Part shown: positions 17,558 to 25,443 of the stretch, in pieces
Position numbering within the stretch: position 1 is the first letter of the stretch
Layout: every line of letters begins with the position of its first letter
DNA from: Actinospineispora acaciae DSM 45401
GTDB lineage: Bacteria; Actinomycetota; Actinomycetes; Mycobacteriales; Pseudonocardiaceae
DNA length: 64,000 nt
Assembly: GCF_000620785.1 (NCBI RefSeq)
Contig: NZ_JIAI01000008.1
Location: 62,001-126,000, forward strand
Direction: 5' to 3'
Notes under the pieces: model-generated
Told to the model about the DNA's origin: nothing
Database searches by the model: none
What the model saw: only the letters and a program-made list of their open reading frames with translations
Made by a program: the position numbers and the translations under genes

Positions 17558-17799
17558 GACCTTCTACTCCTCACTGCCGCGCACATTCTTGTGGCAGCCA
17601 ACACATGCAACTCCGGATGATCGGGCGCCGCAAGATCAGGCGATGCCCGATAACCCGCAGGGAGACCCCCACAGTCTCGTCTATTCGCGGATGCGCGCAA
17701 CGGCTGCCGCAGCCGCGGCACAAACCCCCGAAAGCCTCCGCTCACGCGGGTCCACACTCGCGTCGATTCCACCCGTTCGGACCAGTGCCGGCCGGGTGA

Positions 17800-18060
17800 T
17801 CAATCCAGGTACTGGACGAGCAGGACGTGAACCTCCCGCCGATCATGGTCGTCCAAGATCAGATAGACGACATGGCCAGCAGCCCTGGGACCGAACGGCC
17901 AGCGTCGGACCGCGCCGTTCGGGTTGCCTTTGTGGTGCGGGGGGCCATTCCACGGCGCTAGTTCGATCGCGCCCAACGCATCGGCGTAGCCGGCAAGGGC
18001 CTCGTCGGGTAGCGCCGCGATCTGTTCCTGGGCGTCGGGATAGACGACGACCCGGTACAC
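17800..18060 (-). CDS. RelE/ParE-family toxin-like protein
   Basis: An 86-residue protein with the RelE/ParE plasmid-stabilisation fold pattern: YRVVVYPDAQEQIAALP at the start and a C-terminal VHVLLVQYLD strand. Members of this family cleave mRNA on the ribosome or inhibit gyrase. The start GTG 18060 follows the stop of the upstream partner with no spacing, so translation is coupled, as in toxin-antitoxin pairs with the antitoxin first. Confidence 0.75.
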   Translation of the reverse strand: MYRVVVYPDAQEQIAALPDEALAGYADALGAIELAPWNGPPHHKGNPNGAVRRWPFGPRAAGHVVYLILDDHDRREVHVLLVQYLD

Positions 18061-18402
18061 CTACCGCCCCAGCCGGGCGCGGATCAGCTCCTTGATCTCA
18101 TCTCCGGACACGCTGCCGGCGGGCGCCCGGCCGGTGGCCGCCGTGTGCGCGGCGGTTGCGAGCACGCGGAAGTAGCTGCCCGGTTCCTTCAGCTCGGCGT
18201 GGGCGAACAGCCGCCATTTCGCCAGCAGGTCGTGGATGTCGGAAAGATCCTTGGTCTGTTTCGCGCGATCCAGGACGGTCTCCCACTCCCGGTCGAACTC
18301 CGCCGCCACGTCCGGGGTCAGGCAGCGTCGGATCGCGACCGGGTCGGCCGCCGGCGGCAATGGCTCGTCGTGGGACAAGCGCGCGGGAGAGGCCATGCGC
18401 AC
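18061..18402 (-). CDS. DUF6247-like protein, probable antitoxin partner
   Basis: A 113-residue, mostly helical acidic/basic protein (VAAEFDREWETVLDRAKQTKDL) that matches the actinobacterial DUF6247 type commonly found before RelE-like genes. It starts at GTG 18402 or ATG 18396. TAGCGT six bases before the ATG could be the -10 of a leaderless transcript, favouring ATG 18396. The antitoxin role is inferred from position only. Confidence 0.65.
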   Translation of the reverse strand: MRMASPARLSHDEPLPPAADPVAIRRCLTPDVAAEFDREWETVLDRAKQTKDLSDIHDLLAKWRLFAHAELKEPGSYFRVLATAAHTAATGRAPAGSVSGDEIKELIRARLGR

Positions 18403-18609
18403 ACGCTAGCGGTAGTTGGACGGCATGTCCCGCTTCGCGATGCCACGGATCGGTCACCCTTATGCCGGTCGCCGAGGCCTGGACGACCGCCTAGCGTTTG
18501 CACCCGACCGCTCGTCGCTATATCGAGGCCTGCGCGATCAACGGGTCATGATCCACAGGTCGGTATCTCGGGAGACACCGAAACGGCGAGCGAATGGGGG
18601 AGGTCCGTG

Positions 18610-19248
18610 ATGCCGGGCTGGCTTGGCATGACGCTGGCGGCGGCGTTCGCGCTGGTCGCGGGGCACCGGGGGGTGCGAAGGGACCTGCCGGGCATGCTGA
18701 TGGCGCTGGGCATGGCGATCATGTCGCTGGCCATGGCGGAGAACGCCGCCTGGGCGGTCCCGGCGGGGTATGCCGGGCCGGCGGTCGGGGCCGAGCTCGG
18801 GCCGCTGACGCCGCACGGGCCGTGGTGGGCGGGCGCGTTCGCGGCGCTCGCGCTGTGGCCGCTGGTCAGCAGGGCGCGGGCCGGTCGGGTGTGCGGCGGA
18901 CCGGCATCGCACCTGGTCGGCGGGCTGGCCATGATCTACATGTGCGCGCTGGCGCCGATGCCGCACGGTCCGGATCCCGTGCAGGCAGTAACAGTGGGGT
19001 CCGGGCACGGCGGGCACCACGGTTCGACGGTCGCCATCGGGGTGGTGCCCGCGAGCCCGGCGGACACCCCGCTCAACGGCGCGCTCGCGCTGGTCGGGTG
19101 GGCGCTGGCCTGCTACTTCCTGCTCGCCACCGTGTCCACGCTGACCAGGCGCGGCGGCGACGGCACGCTCGCGCTGCCCCGTCCGGCCGTGCTCGGCGAG
19201 GCCGTGATGGCGCTCGGCACCGTGATCATGCTCGTCGCGATGACCTGA
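18610..19248 (+). CDS. DUF5134-type membrane protein
   Basis: A 212-residue protein with about five hydrophobic segments. The membrane parts carry Met-rich stretches (LPGMLMALGMAIMSLAMAEN; MIYMCALAPMPHG) and a His-rich loop (GSGHGGHHG), a pattern suggesting copper or another metal. Start ATG 18610 has GGGGGAGG at 18596-18603. It converges on mftF with inverted repeat B between them. Function unknown; metal binding is an inference from composition. Confidence 0.7.
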   Translation: MPGWLGMTLAAAFALVAGHRGVRRDLPGMLMALGMAIMSLAMAENAAWAVPAGYAGPAVGAELGPLTPHGPWWAGAFAALALWPLVSRARAGRVCGGPASHLVGGLAMIYMCALAPMPHGPDPVQAVTVGSGHGGHHGSTVAIGVVPASPADTPLNGALALVGWALACYFLLATVSTLTRRGGDGTLALPRPAVLGEAVMALGTVIMLVAMT

Positions 19249-19280
19249 GCCCGCGTTCCTCACCATAGCCGCTGGTCAGG

Positions 19281-19328
19281 ACCCGTGAGTGGCTAGGGGC
19301 GTCATAGCACCCCTAGCCACTCACGGGT
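19281..19328. repeat. Long inverted repeat, copy B, supplies the mftF stop codon
   Basis: A 48-bp inverted repeat with outer arms ACCCGTGAGTGGCTAGGGG and its complement, one mismatch near the loop. Unlike copies A and C, the mftF frame reads into its 3' arm, and the CTAG of the stem provides the TAG stop at 19313-19315. It lies between the convergent DUF5134 and mftF genes. Confidence 0.85.
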
Positions 19329-20776
19329 CCTGAGCTGGGGAAACGTCGTGGAGGCCGAGGTTCGCGGGCCGGGCGGGTGATCACGGGCAGCAGCGGCGCG
19401 AGCGTGCGCCCGCGCCACGCGCCCCACCAGAGTCCGGCGCCGTAGGCCAGGTCGTCGGCGCGGTGGGCGAGCAGGTAGCGGACGGGGTCGAGGCCGGAGT
19501 CCCGCCGGTGGGTGTACCAGTCGACCAGCCCCTCGGCGAGCGCGGCGGCGAGCGCGGCGCGGCGGATCCGGCGCGATATCAGGCAGGCCGGCACGGCGAG
19601 CGGCCACCAGTGCCGGACGAGCAGGCCGGCCACCTGAGCGGCGGTGGCGCGCAGGCCGTGCCCGGTCAGCCGGGCGGCGGTCGGCCACGGCCGGGGCAGC
19701 CAGCCGCCGAGCGTGCGGCGCAGCCGCAGCGCCGACGCGGCGGTCAGCCCGGCGGCGGCCAGCATCCCCGGCCGGCGCCCCGTGCCGAGCAGCAGGCACG
19801 CGGCCACCGCCCACGGCGCGAACACCGCCGGCGGCACCGAGCCGGGGTGGCGCAGCGCGAGCGGCGCGGCCCCGGTGCCGTAGAACGCCTTGCGGGTCCA
19901 CCAGTCCAGCGGCGCGGTGCGGTGGCAATGCGCGACCAGGGCGGACGGTTCGTAGCGCAGCCGCCGGCCGGCCGCGTGCAGCCGCAGCACCAGGTCGACG
20001 TCCTCGGCCACCGGGAGATCCGGGTCGAAGCCGTCGCCGAGGGCGTCGCGGCGGGCTAGCAGCGCGGCGCTGGGCACGTACGCCACCCGGGTCCGGGGCA
20101 CGATCGGGGCCGGGTCCGGGCCGAGGTCCAAGGAGGAACGCGCCCGCTCATAGCGATCCAGCCAACCGCCGTCGCCCGGCAGCGCCACGATCCGGGGCGC
20201 GACCAGCGCCACCGACCGGTCGGCCAGGTGGGCGCGCAGCGGGGCCAGCCAGCCGGGCAGCGGCACCACGTCGGAGTCCAGGAACGCCACGTACTCGGTG
20301 CGGGCGGCGGCCAGCCCGGTGTTGCGGGCGGCGGCCGGCCCGAGCGAGCGCGGATGCCTGATCCAGCGCACCCGCACGGCGCCGGAGTCGACCGGGCGAG
20401 CGTCGGAGGCGGAGCCGTCGTCCACCACGATCACCTCGGCCAGCCCCGGCGCGGTCTCGTCCAGCGCGGCGAGCAGCCGGCGCAGCCCGTCCGGGCGGTC
20501 CCTGACCGGCACCACCACCGTCACGTCCGCCTCCGAAGGGCCGCCGAGACCGGACACGACCGGATGCGCCACCCCCGCATCCAGCAGCCGACGCGCGAGC
20601 GCCGCGGAGGTCGGATCGCGGACGGTCAGCTCACGACGCCCGGCAAGCAGCCGCCGCGCCGCCGGCGCCAGCCGGAGCAGCCGCATCGGCGACCCGCCCA
20701 GCACCACCGCCCCGCCGGACAACACGCGCGCCCGCCCGTCCAGCGCCACCGCAAAGCCGTCCGGCAGCCTGCTCAT
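19313..20776 (-). CDS. mftF: Mycofactocin system glycosyltransferase
   Basis: A 487-residue GT2-family enzyme. In characterised systems MftF adds beta-1,4-glucose units to the mycofactocin core. Visible: VTVVVPVRDRPDGLRRLL, VIVVDDGSASD, ARNTGLAAARTEYVAFLDSD and VAEDVDLVLRLHAAG, followed by C-terminal hydrophobic segments. Start ATG 20776 overlaps the SDR stop by 4 bp. The last residues (about GPVSG) are encoded by inverted repeat B. mftF is separated from mftE by about 4 kb of other genes. Confidence 0.88.
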   Translation of the reverse strand: MSRLPDGFAVALDGRARVLSGGAVVLGGSPMRLLRLAPAARRLLAGRRELTVRDPTSAALARRLLDAGVAHPVVSGLGGPSEADVTVVVPVRDRPDGLRRLLAALDETAPGLAEVIVVDDGSASDARPVDSGAVRVRWIRHPRSLGPAAARNTGLAAARTEYVAFLDSDVVPLPGWLAPLRAHLADRSVALVAPRIVALPGDGGWLDRYERARSSLDLGPDPAPIVPRTRVAYVPSAALLARRDALGDGFDPDLPVAEDVDLVLRLHAAGRRLRYEPSALVAHCHRTAPLDWWTRKAFYGTGAAPLALRHPGSVPPAVFAPWAVAACLLLGTGRRPGMLAAAGLTAASALRLRRTLGGWLPRPWPTAARLTGHGLRATAAQVAGLLVRHWWPLAVPACLISRRIRRAALAAALAEGLVDWYTHRRDSGLDPVRYLLAHRADDLAYGAGLWWGAWRGRTLAPLLPVITRPAREPRPPRRFPSSGPVSG

Positions 20777-21576
20777 CCAACGAACCCGCCGTCGGCGTGC
20801 ACGACCGTACCCATCACCGCCGACGACTCCGCCGAGCACAACCAGCACACCGAGGCCGCCACCTCGTCGGCGGACAACAACCGCTCCACCAACTGCTGCC
20901 CGGCGAACCGCTCCGGCGAGTCCAGCCCGTACACCTCGGCGGTGGCGGCCAGCATCGCGGTGTCGGTGGACCCGGGGGACACGGCGGTCGCGCTCACCCC
21001 GGTGCCGCGCAGGTCGGCGGCCAGCCCCCGGACCAGCCCGAGCACGCCGTGCTTCACCGCGCAGTACGGCGCCAGGTGCCACAGGCCGCGGTGCGCGGCG
21101 GCCGAGGTGAGCGCCACGAACCGCCCGGACCTCGGCTCCGGGCGGGCCAGCAGCGCCGGCACCGCCGCCCTGGCCAGGTGCAGCACCCCGCGCAGCCCCA
21201 CCTGGTAGATCGTGTCCCACTCCGCGTCGGCGACCTCCCACAGCGGGCGCCCGCCGATCATCACCGCCGCCGCCGCGACCGCCGCGTCCAGCCCGCCGAA
21301 CTCCTCCTCGGCCAGGCGCACCGCGTGCAGCATCGCCGGCTGGTCGCGCACGTCCGCCACCATCGGCCGGACCGTGTCCGGGTGGGCGGCCACCACCGCG
21401 TCCAGTTCGTCGCGGGTGGCCAGCGGATAGCCCACGACCGGCTCGACGTCCGTGCCCGCGCACGCGTCCACCGCGACCACCCGCCAGCCGTCGGCGGCCA
21501 GCCGGTGCACCACGGCCGCGCCGATGCCCCGCGCCGCCCCGGTGACCAGGGCAACCCGAAACCCAGCACCCGACAT
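20773..21576 (-). CDS. Mycofactocin-coupled SDR oxidoreductase
   Basis: A 267-residue short-chain dehydrogenase: TGAARGIG, Ser then YCAVKHG as catalytic residues. Between beta-2 and the NAD-ribose region there is an insertion (GYPLATRDELDAVVAAH ahead of ADVRD), the mark of SDRs that hold NAD tightly and pass electrons to mycofactocin. It is translationally coupled to mftF. The substrate is probably an alcohol, not identifiable here. Confidence 0.85.
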   Translation of the reverse strand: MSGAGFRVALVTGAARGIGAAVVHRLAADGWRVVAVDACAGTDVEPVVGYPLATRDELDAVVAAHPDTVRPMVADVRDQPAMLHAVRLAEEEFGGLDAAVAAAAVMIGGRPLWEVADAEWDTIYQVGLRGVLHLARAAVPALLARPEPRSGRFVALTSAAAHRGLWHLAPYCAVKHGVLGLVRGLAADLRGTGVSATAVSPGSTDTAMLAATAEVYGLDSPERFAGQQLVERLLSADEVAASVCWLCSAESSAVMGTVVHADGGFVG

Positions 21577-21601
21577 GACGAGATCGTGCCACGCTGGACG
21601 G

Positions 21602-22759
21602 ATGCTGGACTCGGCGCCCGTACTCCCCGCCTACGGCCGGCGCTCGCTGGCCGAGCTCGTCCCGTCCCTGCTCACCGCCCTGAACGGCGGCGCCAACCCG
21701 CTCGGCATCGAGCCGGCGCGGCGAATCTGCCTGCTGCTGGTGGACGGCCTGGGCGCGCACCAGCTCGCGGCGCACGCCGCCGAGGCGCCGTTCCTGTCCT
21801 CACTGCTCGGCCCCGGAGATCCGCTCACCGCCGGATTCCCGTCCAGCACCCCGGTCAGCCTCAGCTCGCTGGGCACCGGGGCGCCGCCGGGCGCGCACGG
21901 CATGCTCGGGGTCAGCTTCGAGGCCGATCACGGCGAGCTGCTGGACACGCTGAGATGGACGACGCGCCGGGACGGGCGGTCGGTGGACCAGCGCGAGGCG
22001 CTGCCGCCGGAGACGGTCCAGCCGCTGGACACGGCGCTGGCCGGGGCGGCGGCCGGCGGGGTGGACGTGCGGGTGGTGTCGTCGGCGGTCTTCGAGGGCT
22101 CCGGGCTGACCAGGGCGGCGCTGCGCGGCGGGCAGTACCGGGGGGTGCACGCCCTGGGCGACCTGGCCGCCGAGCTGGTCACCGCGCTGGCCGCGCCCGC
22201 CCCGGTGTTCTGCTACGGCTACCACGCGCACCTGGACGCGCTCGGCCACGTCTACGGCCCCGGCTCGCTGCCGTGGCGCCTGGAGCTGGCGGTGGTGGAC
22301 CGGGTGGCCGCGCTGGTCGCCGAGGGGCTGCCGCCGGACGGGCTGCTGGTGGTGACCGCCGACCACGGCATGGTCACGGTGCCCGCCGAGGCGCGCCTGG
22401 ACGCGGACACGGACGACGAGCTGCGCGCCGGGGTGCGGCTGATCGGCGGCGACCCCCGGTCCCGGCACGTGTACGCCGAGCCGGGCGCGGCCGCCGACGT
22501 GCTGGCGACCTGGACCGCACGCCTGGGCGAGCGCGCCTGGGTGCTGCCCCGGGAGCGGGCGATCGCGGAGGGCTGGTTCGGCCCGGTCGGCTCCGACCAG
22601 GTGCGCGCCCGGATCGGCGACGTGGTGGTCGCCGCGCGCGGCACGACGGGGGTCACCCGCTCGCGGGCCGAACCGTTCCTGACCAGGCTGATCGGCCAGC
22701 ACGGCTCGCTGACCGCCACCGAGCAGCACATCCCGCTGCTGCAGGCCCGGCGGGGCTAG
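21602..22759 (+). CDS. Alkaline phosphatase superfamily nucleotide pyrophosphatase/phosphodiesterase
   Basis: A 385-residue binuclear-zinc enzyme of the type I phosphodiesterase class: LLLVDGLG (metal Asp), FPSSTPVSLSSLGTG (Thr/Ser nucleophile), HLDALGHVYGPGS and VVTADHGMV (metal Asp/His). No signal peptide, so cytoplasmic. Start ATG 21602. It is divergent from the SDR gene (26 bp apart) and converges with a 4-bp overlap on the SnoaL-like gene. Homologues sit near mft genes in other genomes, to my recollection, but a role there is not shown. Confidence 0.85.
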   Translation: MLDSAPVLPAYGRRSLAELVPSLLTALNGGANPLGIEPARRICLLLVDGLGAHQLAAHAAEAPFLSSLLGPGDPLTAGFPSSTPVSLSSLGTGAPPGAHGMLGVSFEADHGELLDTLRWTTRRDGRSVDQREALPPETVQPLDTALAGAAAGGVDVRVVSSAVFEGSGLTRAALRGGQYRGVHALGDLAAELVTALAAPAPVFCYGYHAHLDALGHVYGPGSLPWRLELAVVDRVAALVAEGLPPDGLLVVTADHGMVTVPAEARLDADTDDELRAGVRLIGGDPRSRHVYAEPGAAADVLATWTARLGERAWVLPRERAIAEGWFGPVGSDQVRARIGDVVVAARGTTGVTRSRAEPFLTRLIGQHGSLTATEQHIPLLQARRG

Positions 22760-23205
22760 CTCCGGGCGCTGGACAGCAGGCGCCAGGTGTGCGGCCAGGC
22801 GCGCGGCGTCCGGGCGGCGGTCCACAGCAGCGGCGTCAGGTCGGGGTAGGCGAACCGCTCGACCGCCAGCCCGTCGCGCAGCGTCACCCGGTCGCAGGAG
22901 CGGAAGGTCACCGCCCGGTGGCCGATCCGCCCGTCCAGCCGTACCTCGATGTAGATCACCTCGCCCCGCGACGCCCAGCCCTCCACCGTGCCGTGCAGGT
23001 CCGAGACCAGCGCGAACAGTGGCCGGGCGAACCGCTCGCGCAGCCCCCGGTGCCCGACCATCGGGGTGGACAGCGGCTGGATCAGCCGGCAGTCCGGGGT
23101 GAACAACGGCTCGAAGTGGTCGGCGAACGCGTCCGCGCCGGCCGGCGCCCGCCAGCCCTCGGCAAACGCCTCCACCCACGCCCGCGCGGCATCGACCTGC
23201 GTCAT
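22756..23205 (-). CDS. SnoaL-like / NTF2-fold protein
   Basis: A 149-residue protein of the NTF2 cone fold: VEAFAEGWRAP, FEPLFTPDCRLIQPLS, GHRGLRERFARPLFALVSDLHG. Such proteins are small isomerases, hydrolases or ligand binders. It follows the DUF899 gene by 10 bp on the same strand, so it may be the last gene of the arsR-led unit. Specific function unknown. Confidence 0.8.
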   Translation of the reverse strand: MTQVDAARAWVEAFAEGWRAPAGADAFADHFEPLFTPDCRLIQPLSTPMVGHRGLRERFARPLFALVSDLHGTVEGWASRGEVIYIEVRLDGRIGHRAVTFRSCDRVTLRDGLAVERFAYPDLTPLLWTAARTPRAWPHTWRLLSSARS

Positions 23206-23215
23206 GGACGAGACG

Positions 23216-23971
23216 CTAGCTCGTCACCTCGTTGTCCGGCAGCCAGTCGCCCCGGCCGGACGGCAGCACGTCCAGTACGTTCCACACCGGTGAGAGCAGG
23301 TCCATCCCCCGGCCGGTGCGGTCTGGGAAGTCGGCGCAGCTGGTGTACGCGTGCCGCACCCGGTCGCCCTCGCGGGTGAACACGCTGAACGCGGGGAACT
23401 GCCCGCCGCGCGAGCCCTGCATGCCCAGGTCGGTGAGCAGCTGCGAGCCGGCCGCGGAGACCAGCCGCAGCCCGGACCAGCGCCGGTAGCGGGCGTAGCG
23501 GCGCAGCGTGGCCAGCGGCGCGGCGGCGACGACCGCCAGCCCGGCCCGGCGCTGGATGTGGTGCGCGACGCCGCGGAAGCCGTCCACCCACAGCGAGCAC
23601 ATCGGGCACGCCTCGTCGTCGTCGGCGTGGAACATCAGGTGGTAGACGAACAGCTGGTCGTGCGGCCCGAACAGGTCGGCCAGCGTGACCGGCATCTCCG
23701 GCCCGTCGGCCGCCAGCTCGAGCGGCCCCTCGACCAGCCGGTACTCCGGCAGCACCGGGCCGGGCGGCAGCTCGCGGCGCTGGGCGGCCACCGCCTCGAC
23801 CTGGTCGCGCAGCGCCATCTCGGCCTCGGCCAGCTCGCGGCGGGCACGCTTGTACTCCTCGCTGGCGCCGGCCGCCCACATCGGCGGCTGGTCGCCCTCC
23901 ACGTGCAGGGTGATGCTCTTCAGCTCGGTCCACCACTCGGCGCCGAGCTTCGACCCGGTCAGCTCCGTCAT
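23216..23971 (-). CDS. DUF899-family thioredoxin-like protein
   Basis: A 251-residue protein of DUF899, which has a thioredoxin-like fold. The characteristic segment DEACPMCSLWVDGF with a CxxC pair is present, preceded by FGPHDQLFVYHLMF. Members often travel with SRPBCC and ArsR genes, as here. Start ATG 23971 overlaps the SRPBCC stop by 4 bp. Redox activity is plausible but unproven. Confidence 0.88.
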   Translation of the reverse strand: MTELTGSKLGAEWWTELKSITLHVEGDQPPMWAAGASEEYKRARRELAEAEMALRDQVEAVAAQRRELPPGPVLPEYRLVEGPLELAADGPEMPVTLADLFGPHDQLFVYHLMFHADDDEACPMCSLWVDGFRGVAHHIQRRAGLAVVAAAPLATLRRYARYRRWSGLRLVSAAGSQLLTDLGMQGSRGGQFPAFSVFTREGDRVRHAYTSCADFPDRTGRGMDLLSPVWNVLDVLPSGRGDWLPDNEVTS

Positions 23972-24426
23972 CGCTCGCCCCCGCTCTCGCGGACGGCCTT
24001 CGCCAGCCTGTCCAGCATGGTGGTCCAGCCACCGCTGTGGTCGGAGATCGTGGCCGGCGGCAGGCCCCGGTGCACCAGCATCACCCGGGTGCCGGTGCCC
24101 GACTCGTTCGGCGACAGGGTCACCTCGACGGTGCTCGTGCCGGGCGCCACGCCCACGTCCGAGTTCTCGAAGCCCCAGCTGAAGATCACCCGCTTGGGCG
24201 GGTCGACCTCGATGAACTCACCGCGCATGTGGAACCGCCCCCGGTCGGGCGGCGCGCCCTCGTGCACCTGGTAGCAGACGCCGCCGGGCCGGGGGTCCAG
24301 CTCGGCCTCCAGCGCGAGCCACCTGGTGATCTTCTCCGGATCCACGAAGAACTCGAAGATCGTCTCCGCGGACGCCTCGATGTCGATCTCGCGGACGATG
24401 GTCTCAGTCGTTTCGGTGGGCATCAC
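23968..24426 (-). CDS. SRPBCC (AHSA1-like) domain protein
   Basis: A 152-residue AHSA1/START-like hydrophobic-ligand-binding protein: VREIDIEASAETIFEFFVDPEKITRW and a C-terminal GWTTMLDRLAKAV helix. Middle gene of the arsR-SRPBCC-DUF899 operon and overlapping arsR by 23 bp. This trio is widespread in actinobacteria; its job is not established. Confidence 0.9.
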   Translation of the reverse strand: MMPTETTETIVREIDIEASAETIFEFFVDPEKITRWLALEAELDPRPGGVCYQVHEGAPPDRGRFHMRGEFIEVDPPKRVIFSWGFENSDVGVAPGTSTVEVTLSPNESGTGTRVMLVHRGLPPATISDHSGGWTTMLDRLAKAVRESGGER

Positions 24427-24730
24427 GCCTCCGCTGCTCGCGCTCGGCCTCGACCTTCAACGTCGACAGCCGGCTGTCCCAGAACTCCTCGAAGAACGCC
24501 CGCGCCTCGGCGAACCCCTCCGGCCGGGCGCGGTAGAGCCGACGGGTCCCGTCCCGCCGCTCGTGCAGCAGCCCGGCGTCGCGCAGCACCCGCAGGTGTT
24601 GCGACACGGTCGGCCGGGACACGTCGGGGAAGTGCGCGGCGATGGAACCCGCCGTGGACTCGGCCGTGCGCACCAGGCGCAGGATCTCCCGCCGGCGCGG
24701 CTCGACAACGGCTTCCAGCACTGCCTGCAT
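24404..24730 (-). CDS. ArsR-family winged helix regulator
   Basis: A 108-residue regulator: PRRREILRLV, VSRPTVSQHLRVLRDAGLLHERRDG. No metal-binding CVC-type motif is seen, so it belongs to the non-metal ArsR group found beside AHSA1 genes. It leads its operon and probably regulates it through the palindrome at 24752-24761. Confidence 0.92.
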   Translation of the reverse strand: MQAVLEAVVEPRRREILRLVRTAESTAGSIAAHFPDVSRPTVSQHLRVLRDAGLLHERRDGTRRLYRARPEGFAEARAFFEEFWDSRLSTLKVEAEREQRRRDAHRND

Positions 24731-24751
24731 ACGAGCTAACGTAGGCGAGAA

Positions 24752-24761
24752 CTTACGTAAG
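24752..24761. promoter_or_regulatory. Candidate ArsR operator
   Basis: The perfect palindrome CTTACGTAAG lies 21 bp upstream of the arsR start and overlaps the mftE stop codon (24753-24755). A partial second site, AACGTAGG, lies at 24739-24746. Position suggests autoregulation; it also implies the arsR promoter sits against the 3' end of mftE. Confidence 0.5.
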
Positions 24762-25439
24762 CGTCAACCTACACAACTGGTCCACCATCGCGGCCAGCAT
24801 CGCCTCACCTTCGGAAGCGCTGGCCCCGGCCGGGTCGCCGAGCACGCCGTTCTCCGCCACCGGGGCGACCCCGTGGGCGCGCAGCGCGGGCATCAGCTCG
24901 GGCAGCGGCGTGGTGTTGCCGGCCTCGACGAGGTCCAGCCGCACGGTGTCCGGGGCCAGCGCGAGCATCAGCGACGTCTCCACCCGGCCGGCGTGCGCGT
25001 CCCGCACCGGGGTGACGTCGGGCGGTGGCGCGCAGCCGTACCACCGCACGTCGCGCCCCTCTGCCCGCAGCAGCGCCACCGCGCCCCGCAGCGCGTCGAC
25101 GTTGCCGCCGTGCCCGTTGACGAACACCAGCCGCCGCGCCCACCTCCCGGCCGAGCGCCCCAGCTCCACCAGCACCGTCCGCACCGCGTCCGTACCGATC
25201 GACACCGTGCCCGCGAACCCCTCGTGCTCCCCGGACGCCCCGAACGCCACCGCCGGCGCCACCAGCACGTCCGCGCCCGCCTGCGCTCGCGCTCGCGCCG
25301 CCGCGCCGCGCGCCACCGCCTCCGCGATCCGAGTATCGGTGTCCAGCGGCAGGTGCGGCCCGTGCTGCTCCACCGACCCCACCGGCACCAGCACCGTGAC
25401 GCCCTCGCCCACCTCCGGCCACACCCGCTCGCCCAGCAT
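24753..25439 (-). CDS. mftE: Mycofactocin precursor peptide peptidase
   Basis: A 228-residue creatininase-family metallopeptidase that frees the C-terminal Val-Tyr-derived core (AHDP) after MftC has acted. Metal residues appear in GSVEQHGPHLPLDTDT, VFVNGHGGN and HAGRVETS. ATG 25439 lies 4 bp after the mftC stop and begins at the family's usual first residues; the open frame further upstream is only antisense overlap. Confidence 0.92.
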   Translation of the reverse strand: MLGERVWPEVGEGVTVLVPVGSVEQHGPHLPLDTDTRIAEAVARGAAARARAQAGADVLVAPAVAFGASGEHEGFAGTVSIGTDAVRTVLVELGRSAGRWARRLVFVNGHGGNVDALRGAVALLRAEGRDVRWYGCAPPPDVTPVRDAHAGRVETSLMLALAPDTVRLDLVEAGNTTPLPELMPALRAHGVAPVAENGVLGDPAGASASEGEAMLAAMVDQLCRLTLT

Positions 25440-25443
25440 GCGG

